In this document: one piece after another, positions 1-6,087 of the stretch | Numbering within the stretch: the first letter of the stretch is position 1 | How the letters are laid out: the number at the start of each line of letters is the position of its first letter | Source of the DNA: Rhizobium sp. Q54 | GTDB taxonomy: Bacteria; Pseudomonadota; Alphaproteobacteria; Rhizobiales; Beijerinckiaceae | Assembly (NCBI GenBank): GCA_945903655.1 | Contig: CAMDOY010000082.1 | Span: 1-11,861, forward strand | Direction of reading: 5' to 3' | DNA: 11,861 nt | Notes under the pieces: generated by a model | Database searches by the model: none | The model's input: the letters and a program-made list of their open reading frames with translations, nothing else | What the model was told of the DNA's origin: nothing | Position numbers and translations under genes: made by a program

Positions 1-77
1 GGCTCCGGCGCCTGTCCTATCTCGCCGCCGAGGCCGCCGACCATGTTCTGGAACCCCAGCCGGAGGCCCGGGCATGA
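1..77 (+). CDS. ccmC: CcmC C-terminus (partial): heme exporter subunit of cytochrome c maturation
   Basis: Only the last 24 codons are present. The frame begins at base 3, reads LRRLSYLAAEAADHV and on to a TGA at 75-77. The stop overlaps the ATG of ccmD at 74 (ATGA), the usual tight packing of a ccm operon. CcmC is a membrane protein that, with CcmA, CcmB and CcmD, hands heme to CcmE for attachment to apocytochromes c. The tail itself has no diagnostic motif. The name rests on position, immediately before ccmD and ccmG in the standard ccmABCDG order, and on the charged cytoplasmic-type tail. The upstream part lies outside the window, so identity is inferred from context. Confidence 0.62.
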   Translation, partial: LRRLSYLAAEAADHVLEPQPEARA

Positions 78-223
78 GCGACCATGCGGCGTTCATCATC
101 GCGGCCTTCCTCATCGCGGGCGCCGTCGTGGCCGTCATGCTGGGGGCGATCATCCTTGATCATCGCAGCCTCAAGCGCGCCTTGGCGAAATTTCCGCCGC
201 GCGGCGAGGGGGATGGCGCATGA
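74..223 (+). CDS. ccmD: CcmD: small membrane protein of heme export
   Basis: A 49-residue protein starting MSDHAAFIIAAFL. One hydrophobic segment spans about residues 6-27. It is followed by a basic stretch (HRSLKRALAKFPPR), so the C-terminus is expected in the cytoplasm. Length, single membrane span and basic tail are typical of CcmD, which in known systems helps release holo-CcmE from the CcmABC complex. The gene overlaps both neighbours by ATGA junctions: ccmC stop at 75-77 and ccmG ATG at 220. Translation is therefore probably coupled along the operon. CcmD sequences are poorly conserved, so the call depends on size, topology and context. Confidence 0.85.
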   Translation: MSDHAAFIIAAFLIAGAVVAVMLGAIILDHRSLKRALAKFPPRGEGDGA

Positions 224-804
224 GCGAGGCGCCCGTGCCTGCCGCCAAGCCGCGCCGCTGGCTCACCTTGCTGCCGCTGATCGCCTTTCTGGCGCTGGCG
301 GGCCTGTTTCTGGTGCGCCTCTATAGCGGCGACCCCCAGCGCCTGCCCTCGCCCCTGATCGGCAAGCCCGCCCCAGCCTTCACCCTGCCGCCGCTTGAGG
401 GTTCGGGCCTCGCGGGTTTTGCGGATGGGGATCTACGCTCCGGCAAGGTCACGCTGGTCAATGTCTTCGCCTCCTGGTGCGGGCCCTGCCGGGATGAGCA
501 TCCCGTGCTGCTCGAACTGGCGAAGAACCCGGATCTGGCCCGCGCGGGCGTGCGGCTGGTCGGCCTCGCCTATAAGGACGAGCCCGGCAATTCCATGAAA
601 TTCCTGAAGGAGATGGGTAACCCTTACGCGCTCATCGGCGTGGATCGCTCGGGGCGGGTGGGCATTGATTGGGGCGTCTATGGCGTCCCCGAGACCTTCG
701 TGGTGAAGGGCGATGGAACCATCGCCTACAAGTTCATCGGCCCGCTCTCGCCGGACGCCCTGCGCGCCGTGCTCATGCCGCAGATCGAGAAGGCGCTGCG
801 CTGA
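220..804 (+). CDS. ccmG: CcmG/DsbE: membrane-anchored thioredoxin-like thiol:disulfide oxidoreductase for cytochrome c maturation
   Basis: A 194-residue protein. An N-terminal membrane anchor spans about residues 14-33 and is followed by a periplasmic thioredoxin fold. The active-site motif WCGPC is at residues 86-90 in the context NVFASWCGPCRDEHP. The conserved cis-proline loop GVPET is at about 155-159, with the family's GIDWGVYGVPE context before it. CcmG keeps the CXXCH cysteines of apocytochrome c (or the CcmH partner) reduced so that heme can be attached, drawing electrons from CcdA/DsbD. Length matches the family (about 175-200 aa). The ATG at 220 overlaps the ccmD stop. It converges on the minus-strand gene ending at 808 with 3 nt between stops and no space for a separate terminator. 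Confidence 0.95.
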   Translation: MSEAPVPAAKPRRWLTLLPLIAFLALAGLFLVRLYSGDPQRLPSPLIGKPAPAFTLPPLEGSGLAGFADGDLRSGKVTLVNVFASWCGPCRDEHPVLLELAKNPDLARAGVRLVGLAYKDEPGNSMKFLKEMGNPYALIGVDRSGRVGIDWGVYGVPETFVVKGDGTIAYKFIGPLSPDALRAVLMPQIEKALR

Positions 805-807
805 CTC

Positions 808-1104
808 TCAGAACCGGTCGCGCGTCGGGTCGAAACAATAATAGCCGATCATGCAGGCGCCATTGTCGCGGGTGGGGGAAAACAGGGGCTTTGTTTCCTG
901 CCCATGCTGGCAGAAGCTCTGGTTGGTCACCACGCGCTCGTAGGTGTCGCCGCCCGTGCCGATCACCACCGCGCCGCGGGAGGCCACGAAGCTTGAGGCG
1001 GCTGCGCAGGTCATGGCGGTCGTGGAGGGTCGCCCCTGCGCCTGAGCGCCCGAAGCGCAGGCGGCGATGGCGATGAGGGCGATGGTTGCGGCGCGTAGCG
1101 TCAT
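808..1104 (-). CDS. Small secreted Cys-containing protein of unknown function
   Basis: A 98-residue protein with a clear Sec signal peptide (MTLRAATIALIAIAACASGAQAQ), probably cut after AQA at residue 22. The mature part has four cysteines, in contexts MTCAAA, SFCQHG, GACMIG and YYCFDP, suggesting two disulfides. GAVVIGTGGDTYERVV and PTRDN...CMIGYYC look like conserved blocks of a small exported family I associate with Rhizobiales genomes; I know no function for it. The start ATG has a GGGAG ribosome-binding site 8 nt upstream that overlaps the yciB stop (TAGGGAG). The intergenic gap is only 12 nt, so it is likely the last gene of the ftsY-yciB operon. Proximity to CcmG is convergent and need not mean functional partnership. 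Confidence 0.8.
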   Translation of the reverse strand: MTLRAATIALIAIAACASGAQAQGRPSTTAMTCAAASSFVASRGAVVIGTGGDTYERVVTNQSFCQHGQETKPLFSPTRDNGACMIGYYCFDPTRDRF

Positions 1105-1116
1105 GGGTGTGGCTCC

Positions 1117-1731
1117 CTACCAGTGCTCGGGTTCGTCTTCGTCTTTCAACTCATATTTCATCATCAGGGGGATTTGCGCCAGCGCAAAGACCACCGTGAT
1201 GGGCATGGTGCCGAAGACCTTGAAGCTCACCCAGAAATCCGTCGTCTGCGTGCGCCAGACCACTTCATTGAGCCCGGCCAGCAAAAAGAAGAACAGACCC
1301 CAGCGCAGGGTGAGGATTTTCCAGCCGGTCTCCGTGAGCCGCATCATGCTGTCCAGCACCACCGGCAGCAGAGGCTTGCCCATGGCGAGCGCGATCAGCA
1401 GCACGGAGCCGAAGATCGTGTTCACGATAGTGGGCTTCATCTTGATGAAGAGCTCATCCTGAAAAATGAAGGTCAGCCCGCCGAAGACCAGCACTGCCAC
1501 GGCGGTCACCAGCGGCATGATCGGCACATGGCGGGTCAGCAGCCAGGAGGCCGCCAGCGCCGCCACCACGCCCGCCATCAGCACGCCCGTGGCGATGAAA
1601 ATGCCGAATTTGGCGTTGGTGAGAAAAAACAGCACCAGCGGCCCCATCTCCAGCGCCAGCTTGATGGCGGGGTTCTGCTTGGGGCGTTTGGGTTTGGCAG
1701 GGGCGGTCTGGGTGGGAGTCGGCTCGGTCAT
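1117..1731 (-). CDS. yciB: YciB/IspZ: inner-membrane septation protein A homologue
   Basis: A 204-residue integral membrane protein. After a polar Pro/Lys-rich N-terminus (residues 1-22) come about five hydrophobic segments. Family-typical blocks are visible: KLALEMGPLVLFFL, PTIVNTIFGSVLL, the G-rich stretch ALAMGKPLL and NEVVWRTQTTDFWVSFKVFG near the end. Homologues (YciB, ispA/ispZ) sit in the inner membrane, affect envelope integrity and intracellular septation in Shigella, and interact with elongation and division proteins in E. coli. Biochemical activity is unknown. The start at 1731 is chosen because it follows the ftsY TGA by one base and leaves a family-like length; an in-frame extension up to 1908 would run antiparallel-free but inside ftsY and is rejected. 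Tight ftsY-yciB spacing implies one transcript. Confidence 0.92.
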   Translation of the reverse strand: MTEPTPTQTAPAKPKRPKQNPAIKLALEMGPLVLFFLTNAKFGIFIATGVLMAGVVAALAASWLLTRHVPIMPLVTAVAVLVFGGLTFIFQDELFIKMKPTIVNTIFGSVLLIALAMGKPLLPVVLDSMMRLTETGWKILTLRWGLFFFLLAGLNEVVWRTQTTDFWVSFKVFGTMPITVVFALAQIPLMMKYELKDEDEPEHW

Positions 1732-1732
1732 G

Positions 1733-2806
1733 TCAGGCGTTCCCTGTTTCGGCTGAGTCCCGGTCGATCCCGGCGATGGCATGGGCGAAATCGCGGGCTT
1801 CGAAGGGTTCGAGATCGTCGCGCCCCTCGCCCACGCCGATGAAATGCACGGGCAGGGCGAATTTTTCCGCAATGGCGACCAGAATGCCGCCGCGCGCCGT
1901 GCCGTCAAGCTTGGTCATGACGAGGCCCGTCACCCCCGCCACCTTGCCGAAGATCTCCACCTGGCTCATGGCGTTCTGGCCCACGGTGGCGTCGAGCACC
2001 AGCAGCACCGCATGGGGCGCCGCAGCATCGACCTTTTTCATGACGCGCACGACCTTCTCCAGTTCCGCCATCAGCTCCTTGCGGTTCTGCAGGCGCCCGG
2101 CGGTGTCCATCATCAGCACATCGACGCCCTGCGCCTGCGCCTCGGTAATGGCGTCGAAGGCGAGGCCCGCCGCATCCGCGCCCTGGGGACGGGAGATGAC
2201 CTTGGCGCCGATGCGCTCGCCCCAGATCTCCAGCTGTTGGATCGCGGCGGCGCGGAAGGTGTCGCCCGCCGCCAGCATCACGCTCTTGCCCTGCGCCGCG
2301 AATTGCCCGGCGAGCTTGCCGATGGTGGTGGTCTTGCCCGAGCCGTTCACGCCCACCACGAGAATCACGAAGGGCTTTTGGGCGGGATCGACCACGAGGG
2401 GCTTGGCCACCGGCAGCAGCACCTTCTCGACCTCGCTGGCGAGAATGGCCTTCACCTCGTCGGGCTCGATCTGCTTGTCGTAGCGCCCCTTGCCCACGGC
2501 CTCGCGGATGCGCAGGGCGGTGGCGACCCCAAGGTCCGCCTGAATGAGGATGTCCTCCAGCTCGTCGAGCATGGCCCCATCGAGCTTGCGCTTGGTGAAG
2601 ACCTCCACGATCCCCCTGGAAATCGTGGAGGAGGAGCGCGCCAGCCCCTCCTTCAGCCGCCGCCACCAGCTGCGCGGTTCTGCTGGCGCCTCGGGCTCTG
2701 GGGCGTCCACGGGCGCGGGCTCCGCCGGGGCGGACTCGCGTCCGCCGAACAGCCGACCGAAAAGGCCCCGCTTCTTGCCGCCCGCCTGATTGTCCTCGTC
2801 GCTCAT
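1733..2806 (-). CDS. ftsY: FtsY: signal recognition particle receptor GTPase
   Basis: A 357-residue protein with the full SRP-receptor architecture. Residues 1-45 are an acidic, Pro/Ala/Glu-rich A domain. The helical N domain covers about 50-140. The G domain shows the P-loop GVNGSGKTTTIGK (152-164), DTFRAAA (182-188), DTAGRLQN (234-241), TKLDG (298-302) and GVGEG (324-328). FtsY docks ribosome-SRP complexes at the membrane by forming a twin-GTPase dimer with Ffh, delivering nascent membrane proteins to SecYEG. Start is the ATG at 2806, giving the usual short N-terminus (MSDEDNQAGGKKRGLFGRLF) of alphaproteobacterial FtsY, whose GLFGRLF amphipathic segment fits membrane contact. It heads the minus-strand operon, is 1 nt from yciB and is divergent from the RluA-type gene. 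Confidence 0.97.
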   Translation of the reverse strand: MSDEDNQAGGKKRGLFGRLFGGRESAPAEPAPVDAPEPEAPAEPRSWWRRLKEGLARSSSTISRGIVEVFTKRKLDGAMLDELEDILIQADLGVATALRIREAVGKGRYDKQIEPDEVKAILASEVEKVLLPVAKPLVVDPAQKPFVILVVGVNGSGKTTTIGKLAGQFAAQGKSVMLAAGDTFRAAAIQQLEIWGERIGAKVISRPQGADAAGLAFDAITEAQAQGVDVLMMDTAGRLQNRKELMAELEKVVRVMKKVDAAAPHAVLLVLDATVGQNAMSQVEIFGKVAGVTGLVMTKLDGTARGGILVAIAEKFALPVHFIGVGEGRDDLEPFEARDFAHAIAGIDRDSAETGNA

Positions 2807-2896
2807 GTCGCCTGTCCGCGCCCTGTGTTAGGGAAGGTCGTCGCCCCGATGGTCGGGTCGGCCTAGTCCTACACTCTGCCAGATAGCTTGTCCCGC

Positions 2897-3634
2897 ATGA
2901 CGCCGGAAGATCTGAACGCTCGCCTCATCTATCGGGACGCCCTGATGCTGGTGCTGAACAAGCCCGCTGGCATCCCGGTGCATCGCGGCCCAAAGGGGGG
3001 CGACAATCTCGAAGCCCATTTCGAGGCCCTGCGCTTCGGCCTGCCGCGCTCGCCCTCCCTCGCCCATCGCCTCGACCGCGACACCTCGGGCTGCCTGGTC
3101 CTGGGCCGCCACCGCAAGGCACTGGAGAAGCTGGGGAAACTGTTCAAACGGGGCGAAATTTCCAAGGCCTATTGGACGATTGTGGATGGCCACCCGGAAG
3201 GCGATTCCGGCCTCATCGACCTGCCGCTGGGCAGGCTCGACGCCACGCGCGGCTGGTGGATGAAGGTGGACCCGCTGGGCCTGCCTTCCCAGAGCGCCTG
3301 GCGCGTGCTGGGGCGCGGACACTCGCAGGAAGGGCGTCCCATCGCCTGGGTCGAGCTGGAGCCCAAGACCGGCCGCACCCATCAATTGCGCGTGCACAGC
3401 GCCGCCATGGGCTGGCCAATCCTCGGCGATCTCATCTATGGCGCGACCGCCAGCCCGCTGCCCCTGCAACTCCACGCCCGCGCCATCACCATCCCGCTGT
3501 ATAAAAACAAGGATCCCATCGGCTGCCGCGCGCCCATCCCCGAGCACATGCGCGACGCCCTGACCCGCTGCGGCTGGGTGGAGGAGCCAGAGCCCGTTTT
3601 CGTGATGGAGACGCAGGCGCCCGTGGAGGCTTGA
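2897..3634 (+). CDS. RluA-family RNA pseudouridine synthase
   Basis: A 245-residue enzyme converting uridine to pseudouridine in structured RNA. The catalytic motif HRLDRDTSG is at residues 57-65, with the nucleophilic Asp expected at 60. Other signatures are LVLNKPAGIPVH (18-29), KAYWTIVDG (90-98) and GRTHQLRVHSAAMGWPILGD (159-178). There is no N-terminal S4 domain, so it is a compact member like RluA or TruC rather than RluC/RluD. The exact target (23S rRNA or tRNA position) cannot be told from sequence. The ATG at 2897 is preferred; an in-frame TTG at 2888 would add three residues and neither start has a convincing ribosome-binding site. It diverges from ftsY across about 90 nt that must hold both promoters. 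Confidence 0.92.
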   Translation: MTPEDLNARLIYRDALMLVLNKPAGIPVHRGPKGGDNLEAHFEALRFGLPRSPSLAHRLDRDTSGCLVLGRHRKALEKLGKLFKRGEISKAYWTIVDGHPEGDSGLIDLPLGRLDATRGWWMKVDPLGLPSQSAWRVLGRGHSQEGRPIAWVELEPKTGRTHQLRVHSAAMGWPILGDLIYGATASPLPLQLHARAITIPLYKNKDPIGCRAPIPEHMRDALTRCGWVEEPEPVFVMETQAPVEA

Positions 3635-3735
3635 CCCGGGAACCCTGTCGCCCCCATGGGCGTCGCCAAACATCGCCCGTCTCGACTTCTGCATCCGGAC
3701 AGGCCACATCTTCGAAGCCTATGCAAGGACCCCGG

Positions 3736-4248
3736 ATGATCCGCCTGCCCCGATCACGTCTGCATGTTGACCCGCTCCATGCGGCGCTTGGCCTATTGCT
3801 CATCGCCTTCGCCACCATCGCGGGCGCATGGGTTTTCGAATGGGCGGGCTATGCGCCTTGCGAACTCTGCCTGATGCAGCGTTGGGCCTATTATGTGGGC
3901 GTGCCGCTGGCGGCGCTCGTCGCGATCATCGCCGCGCGTGGTCCGCACGTCCTGGCGGGGGCGGGTCTGGCCCTGCTGGGGCTGGTCTTTATCGGCAGCG
4001 CGCTCTTCGGCGCCTATCATGCGGGCGTCGAATGGGGCTTCTGGCCGGGGCCCGCCGGCTGCACCGGCGCCCTCACCCGGGCCGACTCCATGGCGGATTT
4101 TCTGAAACAGCTGGAGAGCACGAAGGTCGTGCGCTGCGACGCCGTGGCGATCCGCATTCTGGGCCTGTCGCTGGCGGGCTGGAACGCCGTGATCTCCGCC
4201 GCCATGGCGGCGCTGGCGTTCCTGGGCGCCCGCAAGGCGCTGGCCTGA
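3736..4248 (+). CDS. dsbB: DsbB-family disulfide bond formation membrane protein
   Basis: A 170-residue protein with four predicted membrane helices. The first redox pair is CELC at 42-45 in the context GYAPCELCLMQRWAYY, including the Gln-Arg (48-49) implicated in quinone use. The second pair is C109 (AGCTGAL) and C134 (VVRCDAV) in the second periplasmic loop. DsbB reoxidises DsbA and passes electrons to ubiquinone. The ATG at 3736 is chosen because AAGGA lies about 7 nt upstream and the hydrophobic core begins soon after. In-frame ATGs at 3721 and 3631 give longer, non-family N-termini. It lies 101 nt after the RluA-type gene, and I see nothing recognisable in that gap. Its stop abuts the opposing gene's stop. 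Confidence 0.93.
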   Translation: MIRLPRSRLHVDPLHAALGLLLIAFATIAGAWVFEWAGYAPCELCLMQRWAYYVGVPLAALVAIIAARGPHVLAGAGLALLGLVFIGSALFGAYHAGVEWGFWPGPAGCTGALTRADSMADFLKQLESTKVVRCDAVAIRILGLSLAGWNAVISAAMAALAFLGARKALA

Positions 4249-4566
4249 TCAGGCGGCGGCGCGGGCCTCCGCGAGGTCCGTGACGAGATGGACCAGGGTG
4301 CGCACGCAGGCGCGCAGTTCCTCGACCTCATCGCGCAGCTCAGGGGTCGCGGGCTCGACGGGCCGGGCGACGCGGGCGGAGGTCTCGCTCAGCATTTCCG
4401 CGAGGTGATGCACCATGGTGACGACATCGCGCATCTGATCTTCGAGCCGGTCGATGCGCGGGCGCATGTCCACGGAGGCCATGGTCCTGGCACGAGCGAT
4501 CTCGCCGAGGCTCGCGATCTCCGCCTCCATACGAATGAGGCGATCTTCCAAATAGTGTTCACGCAT
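4249..4566 (-). CDS. Small cytoplasmic coiled-coil protein, unknown function
   Basis: A 105-residue protein without signal peptide or membrane segment. It is rich in Glu, Arg, Leu and Ala with heptad-like patterning in two blocks: residues 1-65 (MREHYLEDRLIRMEAEIASL..., RIDRLEDQMRDVVTMVHHL) and 76-103 (TPELRDEVEELRACVRTLV). A short Pro-containing hinge (ARPVEPATP) separates them. It probably forms a helical hairpin or an oligomeric coiled coil. The ATG at 4566 is chosen because AGGTG lies about 6 nt upstream; an in-frame GTG at 4575 is too close to that site. It follows rlmN on the same strand after 72 nt and could be on its transcript. Its TGA and the dsbB TGA form the palindrome TGATCA with no base between the genes. 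No family is recognised. Confidence 0.75.
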   Translation of the reverse strand: MREHYLEDRLIRMEAEIASLGEIARARTMASVDMRPRIDRLEDQMRDVVTMVHHLAEMLSETSARVARPVEPATPELRDEVEELRACVRTLVHLVTDLAEARAAA

Positions 4567-4638
4567 GACACACACCTACGCAGACATACACAGACAGCGA
4601 CATCATAGGCTGTGCGGGTTAACGCGGACTGAAGAGGC

Positions 4639-5880
4639 TCAGTGGGGCGCCACGTCCCCATCCTCCGCCTCGTCCGCTTCGTCCTCTTGCATCATCAGCC
4701 GGGCGCGGGCGCGCACCTTTTCGGTCTCGCTCTTGAGCTGACCGCAGGCGGCGAGGATGTCGCGGCCACGCGGCGTGCGCACGGGGCTGGCGTAACCGGC
4801 GTTGAAGACGATCTCGGAAAACCGCTCGATCACGTCCCAGTCCGAGCACTCATATTGCGTGCCCGGCCAGGGGTTGAAGGGAATGAGATTGATCTTGGCG
4901 GGAATGCCCTTGAGCAGGCGCACCAATTCGCGCGCGTCGGCGGGGGAATCGTTCACGCCTTTCAGCATCACATATTCGAAGGTGATGCGCCGCGCGTTGG
5001 ACACGCCCGGATAGGTGCGGCAGGCCTGCAGCAGCTCCTGCAGGGGATATTTCTTGTTCAGGGGCACCAGCGTGTTGCGCAGCTCGTCGCGCACCGCATG
5101 GAGCGAAATGGCCAGCATGGTCCCCATCTCGTCGCCCAGCGCCGAAATCTGCGGCACGACGCCAGAAGTCGAGACGGTGATGCGGCGCTTGGACAAGGAC
5201 AACCCATCCCCATCGGACAGAACCGCGATGGCGTCGCGCACATGGTCGAAATTGTAGAGCGGCTCGCCCATGCCCATGAAGACGATGTTCGACACGGCCC
5301 GCACGCCCTCGCCAGACGGCAAGAGCCCATCGGTGGGCGGCGTCATGCCCGGAAAGTCGCCGATGCGGTCGCGCGCCACAACGAGCTGCTGGACGATCTC
5401 CTGCGCCGTGAGGTTGCGCACCAGCTTCTGGGTGCCGGTGTGGCAGAAGGTGCAGGTGAGCGTGCAGCCCACCTGGCTCGACACGCAGAGCGTGCCGCGA
5501 TGGCGCTCGGGGATATAGACGCATTCGATCTCCGCGCCGCGATTCCTGGCGTCGACGGGCGGCATGCGGATCAGCCATTTGCGCGTGCCGTCCTTGGAGA
5601 TCTGCTCGGCGACGACTTCCGGCCGCGCCAGCGTGAAATGCTCCGCCAGCCGGGCGCGCAGGCCCTTGGCCACATTGGTCATGAGCGCGAAATCGGTGAC
5701 GCCCTGAAAATAGATCCAGTGCCAGAGCTGGTTCACCCGCATGCGGATCTCCCGCTCGGGCACCTCGATGGAGGCGAGCGCCTCCGCCAGCCCCTGCCGG
5801 GTCAGGCCGAGCAGGGAGGGACGGATCGCGGGGGCGGCGGCGAGGGGACTCGCGGCCGGATCAAGCTCGACAATGGACAT
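4639..5880 (-). CDS. rlmN: RlmN: dual-specificity 23S rRNA A2503 / tRNA A37 C2-methyltransferase (radical SAM)
   Basis: A 413-residue radical-SAM enzyme. The iron-sulfur motif CX3CX2C is at C139, C143 and C146 (VGCTLTCTFCHTG). GMGEPLYN at 203-210 binds SAM. The methyl-carrying cysteine is C379 in the family motif ILAACGQLK. N-terminal elements LWHWIYFQG (52-60) and the middle motif NLIPFNPWPG (331-340) are RlmN-specific and distinguish it from Cfr. It methylates C2 of A2503 at the peptidyl-transferase centre and of A37 in some tRNAs, improving decoding accuracy. The start at 5880 has AAGGA about 9-10 nt upstream. The C-terminus is an unusually acidic tail (EDEADEAEDGD). Its upstream region borders the A/T-rich NYN segment. 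Confidence 0.96.
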   Translation of the reverse strand: MSIVELDPAASPLAAAPAIRPSLLGLTRQGLAEALASIEVPEREIRMRVNQLWHWIYFQGVTDFALMTNVAKGLRARLAEHFTLARPEVVAEQISKDGTRKWLIRMPPVDARNRGAEIECVYIPERHRGTLCVSSQVGCTLTCTFCHTGTQKLVRNLTAQEIVQQLVVARDRIGDFPGMTPPTDGLLPSGEGVRAVSNIVFMGMGEPLYNFDHVRDAIAVLSDGDGLSLSKRRITVSTSGVVPQISALGDEMGTMLAISLHAVRDELRNTLVPLNKKYPLQELLQACRTYPGVSNARRITFEYVMLKGVNDSPADARELVRLLKGIPAKINLIPFNPWPGTQYECSDWDVIERFSEIVFNAGYASPVRTPRGRDILAACGQLKSETEKVRARARLMMQEDEADEAEDGDVAPH

Positions 5881-5982
5881 GAGAGGGTTCCTTCAGGAGG
5901 GCTCATATCATGTGTGGAGGGGGGATCGCCAGTGTGGGGGAGCGCATGGGCGGCAAGGGATAGTATCGCCAGAAAATCCACC

Positions 5983-6010
5983 TTGACTTCAGTTACGCCA
6001 ATGTTACATT
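5983..6010 (+). promoter_or_regulatory. Sigma70-type promoter of the NYN gene
   Basis: A -35 box TTGACT (5983-5988) is followed after 16 nt by TACATT (6005-6010), with an extended -10 TG at 6002-6003. The surrounding sequence is A/T-rich compared with the rest of the window. It would start transcription near 6017, giving a leader of about 68 nt before the TTG start codon at 6085. An ATG at 6001 lies inside this promoter, which argues against its use as a start. Confidence 0.6.
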
Positions 6011-6016
6011 TTGAAA

Positions 6017-6084
6017 CTATCCGGTACGCCCGTAGGCGGGCACTTCTACGACCCCCCGCGCGGCGACGTTCGGGGGGTCTTGTT
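6017..6084 (+). promoter_or_regulatory. Structured 5' leader of the NYN gene: two hairpins in tandem
   Basis: Hairpin 1 is GCCCG (6028-6032), loop TAGG, CGGGC (6037-6041). An 8-nt single-stranded linker ACTTCTAC (6042-6049) follows. Hairpin 2 has a perfect 9-bp stem, GACCCCCCG (6050-6058) with CGGGGGGTC (6071-6079), and a 12-nt loop. The two hairpins take up most of the predicted leader and end just before the start codon. The run of G in hairpin 2 (6072-6077) is also the only plausible ribosome-binding element, 7 nt before the TTG, so folding would hide it. I do not match it to a named RNA family. Confidence 0.55.
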
Positions 6085-6087
6085 TTG
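6050..6087 (+). terminator. Intrinsic-terminator-like hairpin directly before the NYN start codon (possible attenuator)
   Basis: The 9-bp G/C stem 6050-6058/6071-6079 is followed by the T-rich run TTGTTTTG (6080-6087), the usual shape of a rho-independent terminator. It lies between the likely promoter and the coding region, and the TTG start codon (6085-6087) is part of the T-run. It could stop most transcripts before the gene, or stop transcription arriving from upstream. Function is inferred from shape alone. Confidence 0.5.

Noticed and set aside
2828..3709. A 293-codon minus-strand frame opposite the RluA-type gene
   Set aside because: The plus strand carries all RluA signatures; the minus frame has no family resemblance and a Gln/His/Gly/Ala shadow composition.
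4567..4638. Promoter for the coiled-coil gene (TATGAT on the minus strand near 4602-4607)
   Set aside because: A good -10-like hexamer exists but no -35-like box is at 15-19 nt; read-through from rlmN explains expression equally well.
5881..5980. rlmN promoter upstream of 5880
   Set aside because: A TACTAT-like -10 is present on the minus strand but no convincing -35 accompanies it, so no promoter was called.
4642..6084. A very long plus-strand open frame (708 codons) running from 4642 into the NYN gene
   Set aside because: Up to 5880 it is antisense to rlmN, which has complete radical-SAM motifs; the Gly/His/Arg-rich translation is the typical shadow of a G/C-rich gene. Only the part from 6085 is real.
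6001..6084. ATG at 6001 as the NYN start codon
   Set aside because: It lies within the -10 region of the likely promoter and would translate through both hairpins as Arg/Pro-rich sequence (RYARRRALLRPPARRRS) unlike any NYN N-terminus.
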